Shown piece after piece: positions 1 to 7,571 of a stretch of 56,446 nt of DNA; positions within the stretch are counted from its first letter, which is position 1, and each line of letters starts with the position of its first letter. Below the pieces are notes generated by a model. It had not been told where the DNA came from. It saw nothing but the letters and a program-made list of their open reading frames with translations, and did not search any database. The translations under genes were made by a program, and so were the position numbers. The stretch is from Zhenhengia yiwuensis (GTDB lineage Bacteria; Bacillota; Clostridia; Lachnospirales; Cellulosilyticaceae), in the NCBI RefSeq assembly GCF_014384995.1, contig NZ_JACRSY010000023.1, forward strand, positions 1 through 56,446, given 5' to 3'.

Positions 1-118
1 TTCGGACATCTACGGATCAAAGTTTATTTGCAACTCCCCGTAGCTTTTCGCAGCTTATCACGTCCTTCATCGGCTCTCGGTGCCAAGGCATCCACTCTAC
101 GCTCTTAGTAGCTTGACC
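1..118 (-). rRNA. 23S ribosomal RNA, 5' end (partial)
   Basis: Read on the minus strand, the sequence from 118 leftward begins GGTCAAGCTACTAAGAGCG and continues with GTGGATGCCTTGGCACC and a GATGAAGGACGTG block, the highly conserved first 100 bases of bacterial 23S rRNA. The rest of the gene lies left of the window. The start at about 118 is set by analogy with the usual GGUUAAG mature 5' end. No 16S 3' end (anti-Shine-Dalgarno GGATCACCTCCTTTCT) is found upstream before the next gene at 625, so this gene is not behind a 16S gene here. Confidence 0.95.
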
Positions 119-358
119 TGCTAACAAATTCTTAGTGAATGTAATGAGTTTAGAATTTGTGTACTCAGCCTAGCTGAGTTTCCTTTCAAACTCTTTCACT
201 AAAAGTTTGTAACTTGCCTTGTTCTCGTTAAATTTAAGAATAAGTTATATCGGTTAAATTGTAGATTTAAAATTTGATAAGTTTAAATCTATTTTTCGAT
301 TATGTTTAGTTTTCAAAGTACAATTTCTTACTTGTTTCAGCAGCGCCCGCCGCTGACT
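119..358 (-). other. 23S leader with boxA-like antitermination element and processing stem
   Basis: Between the rRNA promoter and 23S the minus strand holds TGTACTTTGAAAACT (308-322). This closely matches the boxA antitermination element (TGTTCTTTGAAAACT in B. subtilis) usually found in rRNA leaders and 16S-23S spacers. Close to the promoter is a GC-rich hairpin, CAGCG-N5-CGCTG (341-355), striking in an AT-rich context. ACAAATTCT/AGAATTTGT (about 124-160) can form a stem just upstream of 23S, probably a processing signal. The second half of an ordinary ITS thus seems to be preserved while the 16S is absent. No tRNA is seen in it. Confidence 0.7.
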
Positions 359-364
359 TTTAGA

Positions 365-393
365 AGTATACTAAATCTATATATGAATGTCAA
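365..393 (-). promoter_or_regulatory. dedicated rRNA-type sigma-A promoter for 23S
   Basis: On the minus strand, -35 TTGACA (388-393), a 17-base spacer and -10 TATACT (365-370) form a near-consensus sigma-A promoter. The bases further upstream (394-415) are almost pure A/T, like an rRNA UP element. Transcription would start near 358, directly before the GC-rich hairpin and boxA of the 23S leader. Confidence 0.85.
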
Positions 394-510
394 CTATTTA
401 TTATAAATTTATTTCCGCAACATTTAAGTCTAACTTTAATAAATTTTTCTTTAAAATTCTTACGATCTTTCTTATCCTAAATACATTTATACATAGACTC
501 TTATTATTTA

Positions 511-580
511 TATATTCCTTCCTTTGGCAGTGAGAACTACACTCACCTGAGCATCTCTTAAAGATGCAGGGAATACTTCT
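511..580. other. possible three-stem structured RNA, unidentified
   Basis: The block contains two hairpins, GTGAG-N7-CTCAC (530-546) and GCATCT-N5-AGATGC (551-567), enclosed by TATTCC (513-518) / GGAATA (570-575). That gives a compact three-way junction of about 65 bases. It sits between the terminator of the 625-1305 gene and the 23S promoter. I tested it by eye against TPP, glycine, SAM, THF, fluoride and ZTP riboswitch cores and found no match. The strand is undecided: a T-run-flanked hairpin lies to its right at 604-630. It may be only chance pairing. Confidence 0.3.
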
Positions 581-597
581 CCTTCTTTCCTATCCTA

Positions 598-630
598 GAA
601 AAAAAATAATACCCTATTAGGGTATTATTT
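598..630 (-). terminator. intrinsic terminator after the YgjP-like gene
   Basis: AAATAATACCCTA and TAGGGTATTATTT (604-630) form a long stem. On the minus strand it is followed by a run of Ts (598-603). The stop codon of the upstream gene lies inside the stem. It could act in both directions. Confidence 0.75.
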
Positions 631-1305
631 AAAAATAAAACGATCTTTATTTACATTAACCCATTCTCTAGCTTGTGCTGATTCTGGAACAATTTTTGCA
701 AGTACAGTATTGCTGTCTTCAATACCATTAAATCTACAAAGTGATTCTACAAGTACACTATCAATTAAAGATACTGGGCCTACCCCGATATTAACATCAA
801 AAGTAATTGTATCTTCTTCTATATACCAAAGTCTGCTTTGAAGTACTTTAACATCTACTTTCTTTGGCATTTTCTCAAAGTGCTCACCGTAAATTTTTAC
901 ACGCTCTTTAAGCTTACTTAAAGTTTTAGCTATGTACCATTCTAAAAGTGGTAGCATCATTGTTTCTTTTGTAATGTTTTGTCCTTCTACAACAAACTTA
1001 CCTCTTACAAGTTTAACAACTGCTTTCTCTTTTGTTTCATCTTCTACGAATTCAATACCATAATTTTTACCTAAGTACATACAATGGTTTGCATATTCTT
1101 TTGCACGCTGGATACGTAAAAGCTCTCCTAAAATCCAATCTGCATTTCCTTTTACTTTATCTACAACACTAAAAATAGGTGTCCCTACTGGTGCAAGTAC
1201 TTTAATTTCTCCATTTTCTTCTACTTGTATAGCAATGCTCGATCTTTTTTTGTATGTTAGGTCATAATTGATCTTTGTTCCTTCGAACTCAAAACTTAAT
1301 TTCAT
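625..1305 (-). CDS. YgjP/DUF45-like protein with a degenerate metallopeptidase motif
   Basis: This 226-residue protein has the layout of the YgjP/DUF45 (SprT-like, WLM) family. The N-terminal beta-rich part has the RRSSIAI-type start (KKRSSIAIQVEENGEIKVLAP). It is followed by a helix around residues 50-75 with YLGKNY and by the conserved SRLWYI strand near residue 157. Family members carry a VVHELCHL zinc motif followed by an N-H-S ligand site. Here the aligned stretch (about 184-200) reads VLVESLCRFNG then EDSN, so both motif histidines, the catalytic glutamate and the third ligand are replaced. I infer a non-catalytic or repurposed relative. No motif suggests another enzyme activity. It is monocistronic with its own terminator. 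Confidence 0.7.
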   Translation of the reverse strand: MKLSFEFEGTKINYDLTYKKRSSIAIQVEENGEIKVLAPVGTPIFSVVDKVKGNADWILGELLRIQRAKEYANHCMYLGKNYGIEFVEDETKEKAVVKLVRGKFVVEGQNITKETMMLPLLEWYIAKTLSKLKERVKIYGEHFEKMPKKVDVKVLQSRLWYIEEDTITFDVNIGVGPVSLIDSVLVESLCRFNGIEDSNTVLAKIVPESAQAREWVNVNKDRFIFK

Positions 1306-1495
1306 ATCATACCTCTTTACTATTTATTCTGTCCTTTTTCTGTACAATGTAGTATTATAACATAAATTCGTTAAAACTTTGTATAGTTTTTTTTGGTTTT
1401 TTCATCCATTTCAACTTTGAAACTTTCAAAATATTCCCACTTGTGTTATACTCTACCTATCAAATTCAAACATAGGGGAAATAGGAGTGATATAA

Positions 1496-1900
1496 ATGGT
1501 AGAAACAAGTGAACTTGAACAGTTCCAAAATTTTATAGATGATTTAGTTTTACGCAACAAAAGCATTTTAGATCAAATGACAAAATTACAAGATGCTTCT
1601 GCACGTCTTAACCGTACCCTTTCAAAATCAGCTACTACTTGTGGCTGTATTAAAATGAATATTATCAAACAACAACTTGATTTTGCACACATTACTTCAC
1701 CAGAAGAACTTAAATCTCTTCTCAGTACACATATAGAAGGTTACCCTTGCCCTGAATGCAATGAAGCTATTGAAAAAGAAATGGGGCGCGTTCTTTTTTA
1801 TCTTGCAGCAATTGCTAATACTTTAGGTATTTCTCTTTCTTCTGTACTCGAAAATGAAAAAACACGCACAAATCTTCTTGGTAACTATTCCTTAAAGTAA
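1496..1900 (+). CDS. conserved clostridial Cys-motif protein, MazG-like helical
   Basis: This 134-residue soluble protein is predicted mostly helical. It carries Cys-x-Cys at 49-51 (TTCGCIKM) and Pro-Cys-Pro-Glu-Cys at 84-88, a spaced set of four cysteines that could bind a metal. The C-terminal part (LAAIANTLGISLSSVLENE) resembles the tail of MazG-like nucleotide pyrophosphohydrolases, but the EExxE metal motif of that fold is not seen. I know this kind of protein as a widespread clostridial hypothetical; its function is not established. The ATG at 1496 follows AATAGGAGTGATATAA, a good ribosome site. A strong terminator follows directly, so it is a single-gene unit. Confidence 0.6.
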   Translation: MVETSELEQFQNFIDDLVLRNKSILDQMTKLQDASARLNRTLSKSATTCGCIKMNIIKQQLDFAHITSPEELKSLLSTHIEGYPCPECNEAIEKEMGRVLFYLAAIANTLGISLSSVLENEKTRTNLLGNYSLK

Positions 1901-1906
1901 TTTTTA

Positions 1907-1948
1907 GCGTCTTAAAAACTTTTTTAGTGTTTTTAAGACGCTTTTTTT
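1907..1948 (+). terminator. intrinsic terminator
   Basis: GCGTCTTAAAAAC and GTTTTTAAGACGC form a 13-bp stem followed by seven Ts, directly after the gene ending at 1900. Confidence 0.9.
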
Positions 1949-2002
1949 ATACTTATCCACACTTTATCCACATTTTGTGAATAATTGGTATTAATTTCCA
2001 TA

Positions 2003-2482
2003 TTATTTTTCAGTAATCATGCCTCTATGATATACTTCATAATCTTTAAAATCGTTTTTTAAGTCTTCCCAAAATTGTTCTTTGAATACTGGAGGAAAAA
2101 TAGGAATTTTGGAAGCTTGAATTTCTTCTTTTGAAACAAAACGACACTCTTTAATATACTGTACTTCTACTTCTGGATCATACCCAGCTTTTATAGTACT
2201 TTCATCTTCTACTTTCGTTAAAAAGAACATACCTAAATGATGTGTATCTATTGTATAATCTACATACTCACTCATATAAATAAGTTTAATTGGCCTACAT
2301 TTAGTATTACACTCCTCTGCTACTTCCCTTACTATTGTATCAATAACACTTTCCTCTGGCTCCATCCCTCCTCCAGGAAGTGTCCACCATTCAAACCCTG
2401 TCTCTGGATTTTGCTGTCTTAATAGAAGCAATTCTTGCTTATTATTTAATATAATCGCTGCTGCCCTTGGTCGTATATTCAT
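2003..2482 (-). CDS. NUDIX hydrolase
   Basis: This 159-residue protein has a NUDIX box at residues 37-59: GGGMEPEE, then seven residues, then REVAEE. This is the GX5EX7REUXEE core that binds Mg2+ and the diphosphate of a nucleoside-diphosphate derivative. The usual glycine after the EE pair is replaced (EECNT), a tolerated variation. The N-terminal stretch RPRAAAIILNNKQELLLLRQ and the WWTLPGGG motif are typical of MutT/ADP-ribose-type enzymes. The substrate cannot be told from sequence. It lies alone, convergent with the gene at 1496. Confidence 0.85.
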   Translation of the reverse strand: MNIRPRAAAIILNNKQELLLLRQQNPETGFEWWTLPGGGMEPEESVIDTIVREVAEECNTKCRPIKLIYMSEYVDYTIDTHHLGMFFLTKVEDESTIKAGYDPEVEVQYIKECRFVSKEEIQASKIPIFPPVFKEQFWEDLKNDFKDYEVYHRGMITEK

Positions 2483-2629
2483 TCTTCCCCTCCATCTTAT
2501 ATAGTTATATATTATTATATCATATTTAAAATCCTACTACTTACAAAATCCCCCCTTCTCCTTGAAAATCCCTCTATACGTACGCTATACTATTTCAAAT
2601 AAGTATTTTACAAAAGAAAGAGGTTTATA

Positions 2630-3376
2630 ATGAAAGATTTTAATCTAGAAATTTGTATTGATTCTGCTGAGTCTGCTCTTATAGCTGAAAAAAATGGTGC
2701 AACACGCATTGAATTATGTGGTCACCTTATGATCGGAGGTGTTACACCTTGTACAGGTCTTATAGGCATGGTGAAATCTCTTGTATCTATCCCGGCTTAT
2801 GCCATTATTCGCCCTCGTTTCGGTGACTTTGTATACTCTGACTTAGAGTTTGAACAAATGAAACGTGATATTGTAACATGTAAAGAACACCTTGTAGATG
2901 GTGTTGTACTTGGTATGTTAACACCTGAAGGTGATTTAGATGTTCCTAGACTTAAAGAACTTATTGACTTAGCTGGCGATATGCACCTTACACTTCATCG
3001 TGCCTTTGATGTATGTCGTAATCCTTTTAATGCTTTAGAAGACGCTATCAATCTAGGCTTTCACACTATTTTAACTTCAGGTCAGAAAGCTACAGCCTAT
3101 GAAGGGCGTACACTGCTTAAAGAACTTATTCAAAAGGCCGATGGCCGTATTGACATTATGCCGGGTGCAGGTGTATCTAGTAAGAATCTAGAGCTTATCC
3201 TTCAAGAAACAGGGGCTAAAAGTATCCATCTTTCAGCCAAAACACTTCGCCCCTCTGAATCTCTTTATAAAAACCCTGAAGTCTATATGGGCTTACCAAG
3301 TATTGATGAAAGCATTATTTATCAGACAAACGGTGAAGAAGTTAAAGCTGCTCATAATATTCTTCTTTCCTTTTAA
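2630..3376 (+). CDS. cutC: CutC family TIM-barrel protein
   Basis: This 248-residue protein matches the full length of the CutC family. Recognisable segments are LEICIDSAESALIAEKNGA with RIELC at the N-terminus, GGVTPCTGL around 37-45, HRAFD near 123, ILTSGQ near 146 and MPGAGV near 176. CutC was named for copper tolerance in E. coli, but a direct copper role is disputed; the fold is a TIM barrel in the cytoplasm. The ATG at 2630 follows AAAGAAAGAGG. The gene stands alone between divergent NUDIX and its own terminator. Confidence 0.9.
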   Translation: MKDFNLEICIDSAESALIAEKNGATRIELCGHLMIGGVTPCTGLIGMVKSLVSIPAYAIIRPRFGDFVYSDLEFEQMKRDIVTCKEHLVDGVVLGMLTPEGDLDVPRLKELIDLAGDMHLTLHRAFDVCRNPFNALEDAINLGFHTILTSGQKATAYEGRTLLKELIQKADGRIDIMPGAGVSSKNLELILQETGAKSIHLSAKTLRPSESLYKNPEVYMGLPSIDESIIYQTNGEEVKAAHNILLSF

Positions 3377-3382
3377 TCATTT

Positions 3383-3415
3383 AACCGTTTCCCTATAACA
3401 AGGAAACGGTTTTTA
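3383..3415 (+). terminator. intrinsic terminator after cutC
   Basis: AACCGTTTCC and GGAAACGGTT form a 10-bp stem followed by TTTTA. Confidence 0.85.
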
Positions 3416-3530
3416 TATTCTATAGCAGACAAATAAAAATAGGGGTACCATTCCCGAGTCTATCTATAGCAGCTATACTCACGAACGCCTTACCCCCATC
3501 CTATTACAGAATATGGTTAATTCCTATTTT

Positions 3531-3818
3531 TTACTTAAGCTTTCTATCTAAATAAATCCACGCTTTCCAGCATAAGAATCCCCATCCAGCAAAAAATCCT
3601 ACTATAAATATAGGGCTTAAAGAATGCGCATACTTATGTGTAAAGAAATATTTCTCCCAACCTGGTATATCACTATAATAGTAAGAACCTGGTCCAAAAT
3701 TAAGTCCATCTATAAGTCCAATATCATTCTTCATAATATATAATGCTGCACCTATAATAACAATGAATACTATAAGTGCTATTACATTTAAAACCTTTAC
3801 CATTTGCATTCGCTTCAT
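3531..3818 (-). CDS. small membrane protein beside YeiH-type transporter
   Basis: This 95-residue protein has two hydrophobic segments, one near residues 8-28 (LNVIALIVFIVIIGAALYI) and one near 69-88 (SPIFIVGFFAGWGFLCW). An aromatic, Tyr/Ser/Gly-rich loop between them (GPGSYYYSDIPGWEKYFF) probably faces outside. It starts 20 bases after the transporter gene's stop and is read in the same direction, so the two are probably cotranscribed. I do not recognise the family. A role as accessory subunit of the transporter is only inferred from position. Confidence 0.6.
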   Translation of the reverse strand: MKRMQMVKVLNVIALIVFIVIIGAALYIMKNDIGLIDGLNFGPGSYYYSDIPGWEKYFFTHKYAHSLSPIFIVGFFAGWGFLCWKAWIYLDRKLK

Positions 3819-3838
3819 GACTTTACCCCCCGTAAACT

Positions 3839-5248
3839 CTAAGCTACAATAGTTGGAATTGGTAAGAATAATCCACTAAGTAATAACCATGCTACAAATA
3901 ATGTAAGTACTAAATTGAATGTCTGTCCAACAACGTAAAGTGTAAGTGGTTTACCCCCTTGAAGCTGAGATGCCATTTCTTTAAAGTTTGTTTCAAGGCC
4001 GATACTCATAAATGCAAGGCAGAAACACCATCCTTTAAATCCACTAAGTGATTTAATAATAGCTTTTGTTGTTTCTGTACCAAATGCTGGTTCCACTAAG
4101 AATGAAAATACAACTGAAGCTAAAATGAACCCAATAATGAATTTAGGGAAACGATGCCAAATTTCTGAAATACCTACTTTATTATCACCAGTTTTATCTA
4201 CTTTTGTTGTAAAGAAGATTGCTACTGCAAAAGCAATAAATCCGATTAAGATATTTTGAATCATTTTTACAAGTGCTGCTACTTGCCCACCAATTGGACC
4301 AAGTGCTTCACCTGCAAGTACTACTGCACCAGTTGAGTCAACTGTACCACCAATCCAAGCCCCACCAATCATTGGATCAAGATTAAACCACTTACAAACA
4401 AATGGCATAGCTACCATCATAACAACTGTGAAGATAAGTGAAAGACCTACTGCAAAAGTTAAGTCATTCTTCTTACCTTTACAAGCTGCTGCACATGCAA
4501 TAGCTGCTGATGTACCACATACTGATGTTGCACATGCAATAATCATAACCATTGCTTTATTTGTCATCTTAAGGAACTTCGTTCCGAATAACCACATAAA
4601 GATAATAACTACTGGTGTTACAAGCCATGCAATGCCCAGTCCATATATTCCAAACTCTGCAATGTTTGAGAAAAGTACTTCCGCCCCCATAATAACAAGA
4701 CCTGTTTTAATATAAAACTCAGTCTGAATAGCTGGCTTTAACCAATTTGGTGTTTTGATTGTATTACATACTAACATACCAATAAGTAATGCCCAGAAAG
4801 CATATTCAAGGTAGTTCTTCATTGTTACTTGAGCTGCTAATGTATAGGCAAATAATGATAATAAGAAGACACCTGCAAAAGCTCCTATAAATTTAACAGG
4901 ATTTTTCCCCATAACTTTAAGACCAATACTAAATAATAGTCCTAAAACAATAAATGTAAATCCTACACCTAATATAAACTTTCCATCACTTAATACATGT
5001 AATACAGATGGATTCTCTGCTGTTCCCCATGTTGCAACCTTTACCCCTTTAAATGTAAAGCTCCCTGTTACAACGCTTACAAAGCCAAGTGCAATTACTG
5101 CAAACCCAAGCCATATAGCCCACCAGTCTTCATTTTTGTAAAGATCTGACCAACTAAATTTGCTTGCTACAACAGCTTCTTCATTTGCTTCTGCTCTTAC
5201 AGGAGCAGATACAGGACTTTCTACTGTTTTTTCAAATGCTCTTTCCAT
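3839..5248 (-). CDS. YeiH/UPF0324 family putative sulfate exporter
   Basis: This 469-residue integral membrane protein has about ten hydrophobic helices. The conserved YeiH/UPF0324 signatures are visible: IKTGLVIMGAEVLF, CGTSAAIACAAA near residue 246, GGTVDSTGAVV near 302 and MSIGLETNFKEM near 417. Compared with the ~340-residue short form it has an extra N-terminal cytoplasmic arm (residues 1-40) and extra helices, as in the longer 'putative sulfate exporter family transporter' proteins. Substrates of the family are mostly unproven (sulfur compounds such as sulfite or taurine-derived sulfite have been proposed). The gene probably forms a unit with the small membrane protein downstream. Confidence 0.8.
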   Translation of the reverse strand: MERAFEKTVESPVSAPVRAEANEEAVVASKFSWSDLYKNEDWWAIWLGFAVIALGFVSVVTGSFTFKGVKVATWGTAENPSVLHVLSDGKFILGVGFTFIVLGLLFSIGLKVMGKNPVKFIGAFAGVFLLSLFAYTLAAQVTMKNYLEYAFWALLIGMLVCNTIKTPNWLKPAIQTEFYIKTGLVIMGAEVLFSNIAEFGIYGLGIAWLVTPVVIIFMWLFGTKFLKMTNKAMVMIIACATSVCGTSAAIACAAACKGKKNDLTFAVGLSLIFTVVMMVAMPFVCKWFNLDPMIGGAWIGGTVDSTGAVVLAGEALGPIGGQVAALVKMIQNILIGFIAFAVAIFFTTKVDKTGDNKVGISEIWHRFPKFIIGFILASVVFSFLVEPAFGTETTKAIIKSLSGFKGWCFCLAFMSIGLETNFKEMASQLQGGKPLTLYVVGQTFNLVLTLFVAWLLLSGLFLPIPTIVA

Positions 5249-5513
5249 ATTATCCTCCCAGATTAAATAAAAAATGTTAAAAAAATAACTATTTATACTA
5301 TTAAAATAACATACGTTACATATTTAGGTCAATAATTTTAAAATAGTTTAATCAAAAATAGTATTTTTAATCAATTTCAAACATTATTTTTAGTTAATCT
5401 GACAGTACATTTACTACTCTCACCCATTATGATACGACTGATATGTACAAGAGGGTAGAATTTACATCACAATTAAATAGCTATAAAAGGCACTAAATGT
5501 ACTATATACTAAG
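5249..5513. other. gene-free spacer upstream of the transporter
   Basis: This is an AT-rich spacer between the transporter start and the radA terminator. Reading all frames I find no credible gene. Several near-palindromic AT stretches (for example TAAAATAGT / ACTATTTT-type pairs near 5340-5370) could be regulatory, but nothing is recognisable. Confidence 0.5.
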
Positions 5514-5559
5514 AAAACACAGCGACTTTGACTGATTTTAGTCAAAGTCGCTGTGTTTT
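5514..5559 (-). terminator. intrinsic terminator after radA
   Basis: A perfect 20-bp stem (AAAACACAGCGACTTTGACT against its complement) with a 6-base loop lies just beyond the radA stop. It is flanked by T-rich sequence on both strands and may work in both directions. Confidence 0.9.
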
Positions 5560-5598
5560 AACCATTCTATAGGCAATAATAGCTTATCACATTTCAGC

Positions 5599-6972
5599 TT
5601 ATCTAACTGTAATGACTTCTAGGGCTTCTCCTATATGTGAGACACCTATTACTTTAATACCTTTTATAAATGGTAACTTTTCTACATTAGCTTTCGGCAT
5701 AATGCATGTTTTAAAGCCTAATTTAGCCGCTTCTACTACACGTTTTTCAGCCATGGCTACACCTCTAATTTCGCCTGTAAGACCCACTTCACCAAATACA
5801 ACAGTATGGGGATCAATAGGTGTATTTCTAAAACTTGATGCTATAGCAAGGGCTGCTGCAAGATCTAAAGAAGGTTCATTAATACGCATACCACCAGCTA
5901 AGTTCACATATACATCATAATTCCCCATATCTAGACCCGCTCTTTTTTCTAATACTGCAATTAAAATAACCATTCTGTTATAATCAATACCTGTCGCTGT
6001 ACGGCGTGGCATCCCAAAACTTGTAAAACTTGCAAGAGCCTGTACCTCTATAAGCATAGGTCTTGTCCCTTCTAGAGAGCAACTTACAAGAGATCCTGCA
6101 ACATCCATAGGCCTTCCTGCAAGCATAATTTCAGAAGGGTTAAGGACTTCTTTAAGCCCTACATCTTGCATCTCAAATACGCCTATTTCATTGGTAGAGC
6201 CAAAACGGTTCTTTACCGCACGAAGTATTCTAAATGAAGCATGCCTTTCCCCTTCAAAGTAAAGTACTGTATCCACCATATGTTCTAGTACACGAGGGCC
6301 AGCTAGTGCTCCCTCTTTTGTTACATGCCCTACAATCATTATGGTGATACCATAGCCTTTTCCAAGGTTCATTAGCTTATGAGTTGCTTCTCTAACCTGG
6401 CTCACACTTCCTGGCGCAGATGTAATATCATCACAATAAACCGTCTGAATAGAATCTAATATAACAAGGTCCGGCTTCGTGTTTTTTATATGTGCTTCTA
6501 TAAAACTCATATTTGTTTCTGCTAAAAGATTAAGATTCTCTGTATGAACATTTAATCTTTCTCCTCGCATTTTAATCTGAGCTACGGATTCCTCTCCTGA
6601 GATATACAGAACTTGTCTATTTTGATTACCGAGTTCTTCACAAATTTGAAGAAGCAATGTGGATTTTCCAATTCCCGGGTCACCACCTACTAAAATGAGA
6701 GATCCTTTTACAATCCCTCCTCCAAGTACGCGATCAAGTTCTTTCATACCTGTTGTCGTTCTGGTTTCATTCTCTATTTTAACATCTCTAAGTTTTACAG
6801 GTGCGCTACTTGCTGCTCCTCTTGAACTCGGTGCTGTTAAAGAAGGCTTCTTCGCTTCTACTACTTCCTCAACTAAACTGCCCCACTCATTACAGCTCGG
6901 ACATTTGCCCATCCATTTTCCTGATTCATATCCACACTCTTGACATATATATACCTGCTTAAGTTTTGCCAT
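5599..6972 (-). CDS. radA: DNA repair protein RadA (branch-migration ATPase)
   Basis: This 457-residue protein has the family's usual length. An N-terminal C4 zinc finger uses C10, C13, C24 and C27 (CQECG...CPSC). The RecA-like ATPase has Walker A GGDPGIGKST at 97-106 and the RadA-specific KNRFG motif near residue 252. The C-terminal part resembles the Lon protease domain (GGMRINEPSLDLAAALA). RadA helps process recombination intermediates with RecA. It is cytoplasmic. In many Firmicutes radA follows clpC; here the same order is kept, with one small gene in between. Confidence 0.97.
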   Translation of the reverse strand: MAKLKQVYICQECGYESGKWMGKCPSCNEWGSLVEEVVEAKKPSLTAPSSRGAASSAPVKLRDVKIENETRTTTGMKELDRVLGGGIVKGSLILVGGDPGIGKSTLLLQICEELGNQNRQVLYISGEESVAQIKMRGERLNVHTENLNLLAETNMSFIEAHIKNTKPDLVILDSIQTVYCDDITSAPGSVSQVREATHKLMNLGKGYGITIMIVGHVTKEGALAGPRVLEHMVDTVLYFEGERHASFRILRAVKNRFGSTNEIGVFEMQDVGLKEVLNPSEIMLAGRPMDVAGSLVSCSLEGTRPMLIEVQALASFTSFGMPRRTATGIDYNRMVILIAVLEKRAGLDMGNYDVYVNLAGGMRINEPSLDLAAALAIASSFRNTPIDPHTVVFGEVGLTGEIRGVAMAEKRVVEAAKLGFKTCIMPKANVEKLPFIKGIKVIGVSHIGEALEVITVR

Positions 6973-7048
6973 TCCTATAAGCTCCTTTTTCTATATTATT
7001 TAATACTTTATCCAATTTTAATCTATATCAATCTATTTTCATGCATTT

Positions 7049-7074
7049 AAAAAGAGGCTGCATGACACAGCCCC
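7049..7074 (-). terminator. intrinsic terminator
   Basis: GGGGCTG-N7-CAGCCTC (7054-7074) on the minus strand, followed by TTTTT, lies 5 bases after the stop of the 7079-7492 gene. Confidence 0.85.
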
Positions 7075-7078
7075 TTGA

Positions 7079-7492
7079 TTAAGCTACTTTTTTAAGAATA
7101 ACATGTTTTGCTGTAGAATTTACTTCTACTGAAAAAACAACTTTACCTGAAAGGTTTGTTTTGACATGATCTACAAGCAGATCATCTATCATTAACTTAT
7201 ACTCTGTATTTGGCTGTATTTCTAAAGTAATTTGCGCCATTTTATTGCCTTCTACTTCGAAGCTTACGCCATCATCTGTCACCATAAAATGATGTACAGT
7301 TGTACCAGGTAATGATTCGTAAACAAGTGCACCATCTTTTTTTAGCTTTGTTACTTCATAGAATGATTTTGCTTTATAGAAACGTCCATCTACTTCAAAA
7401 TCATTTACTTTTGTTTTTTCTTGTAACTCATAGTTTCCGAAACTAAGTGTGCCATCCTCGTTAAGACGAATAAGTTCTGTAATAACAGCCAT
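7079..7492 (-). CDS. conserved Lachnospiraceae protein sometimes labelled 'endosialidase'
   Basis: This 137-residue acidic, beta-rich protein begins MAVITELIRLNEDGTLSFGNY. It has an internal EVTKLKKDGALVYESLPGTTV segment and a C-terminal SGKVVFSVEVNS strand. I recall near-identical layouts from Lachnospiraceae proteins carried under the name endosialidase, but no catalytic motif of a sialidase is present, so I do not endorse that activity. It lies between clpC and radA and is followed by a terminator. The 79-base gap from clpC has no visible terminator, so readthrough from clpC is possible. Function unknown. Confidence 0.6.
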   Translation of the reverse strand: MAVITELIRLNEDGTLSFGNYELQEKTKVNDFEVDGRFYKAKSFYEVTKLKKDGALVYESLPGTTVHHFMVTDDGVSFEVEGNKMAQITLEIQPNTEYKLMIDDLLVDHVKTNLSGKVVFSVEVNSTAKHVILKKVA

Positions 7493-7571
7493 TGTTAAAA
7501 CCCTCCACTAAATTAAATTAAGACTATCTCTATCTTTGTATTATACATGATTTACACAAAAAAGTATAGGA

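Noticed and set aside
3415..3530. Possible long hairpin from AATAGGGGTA to TACCCC...TATT after cutC.
   Set aside because: Pairing is interrupted and not followed by a clear T-run, so I do not list it as a terminator.
4428..4715. Plus-strand frame opposite the YeiH-type gene.
   Set aside because: Antisense shadow of a clear membrane-protein gene, with no ribosome site or known domain.
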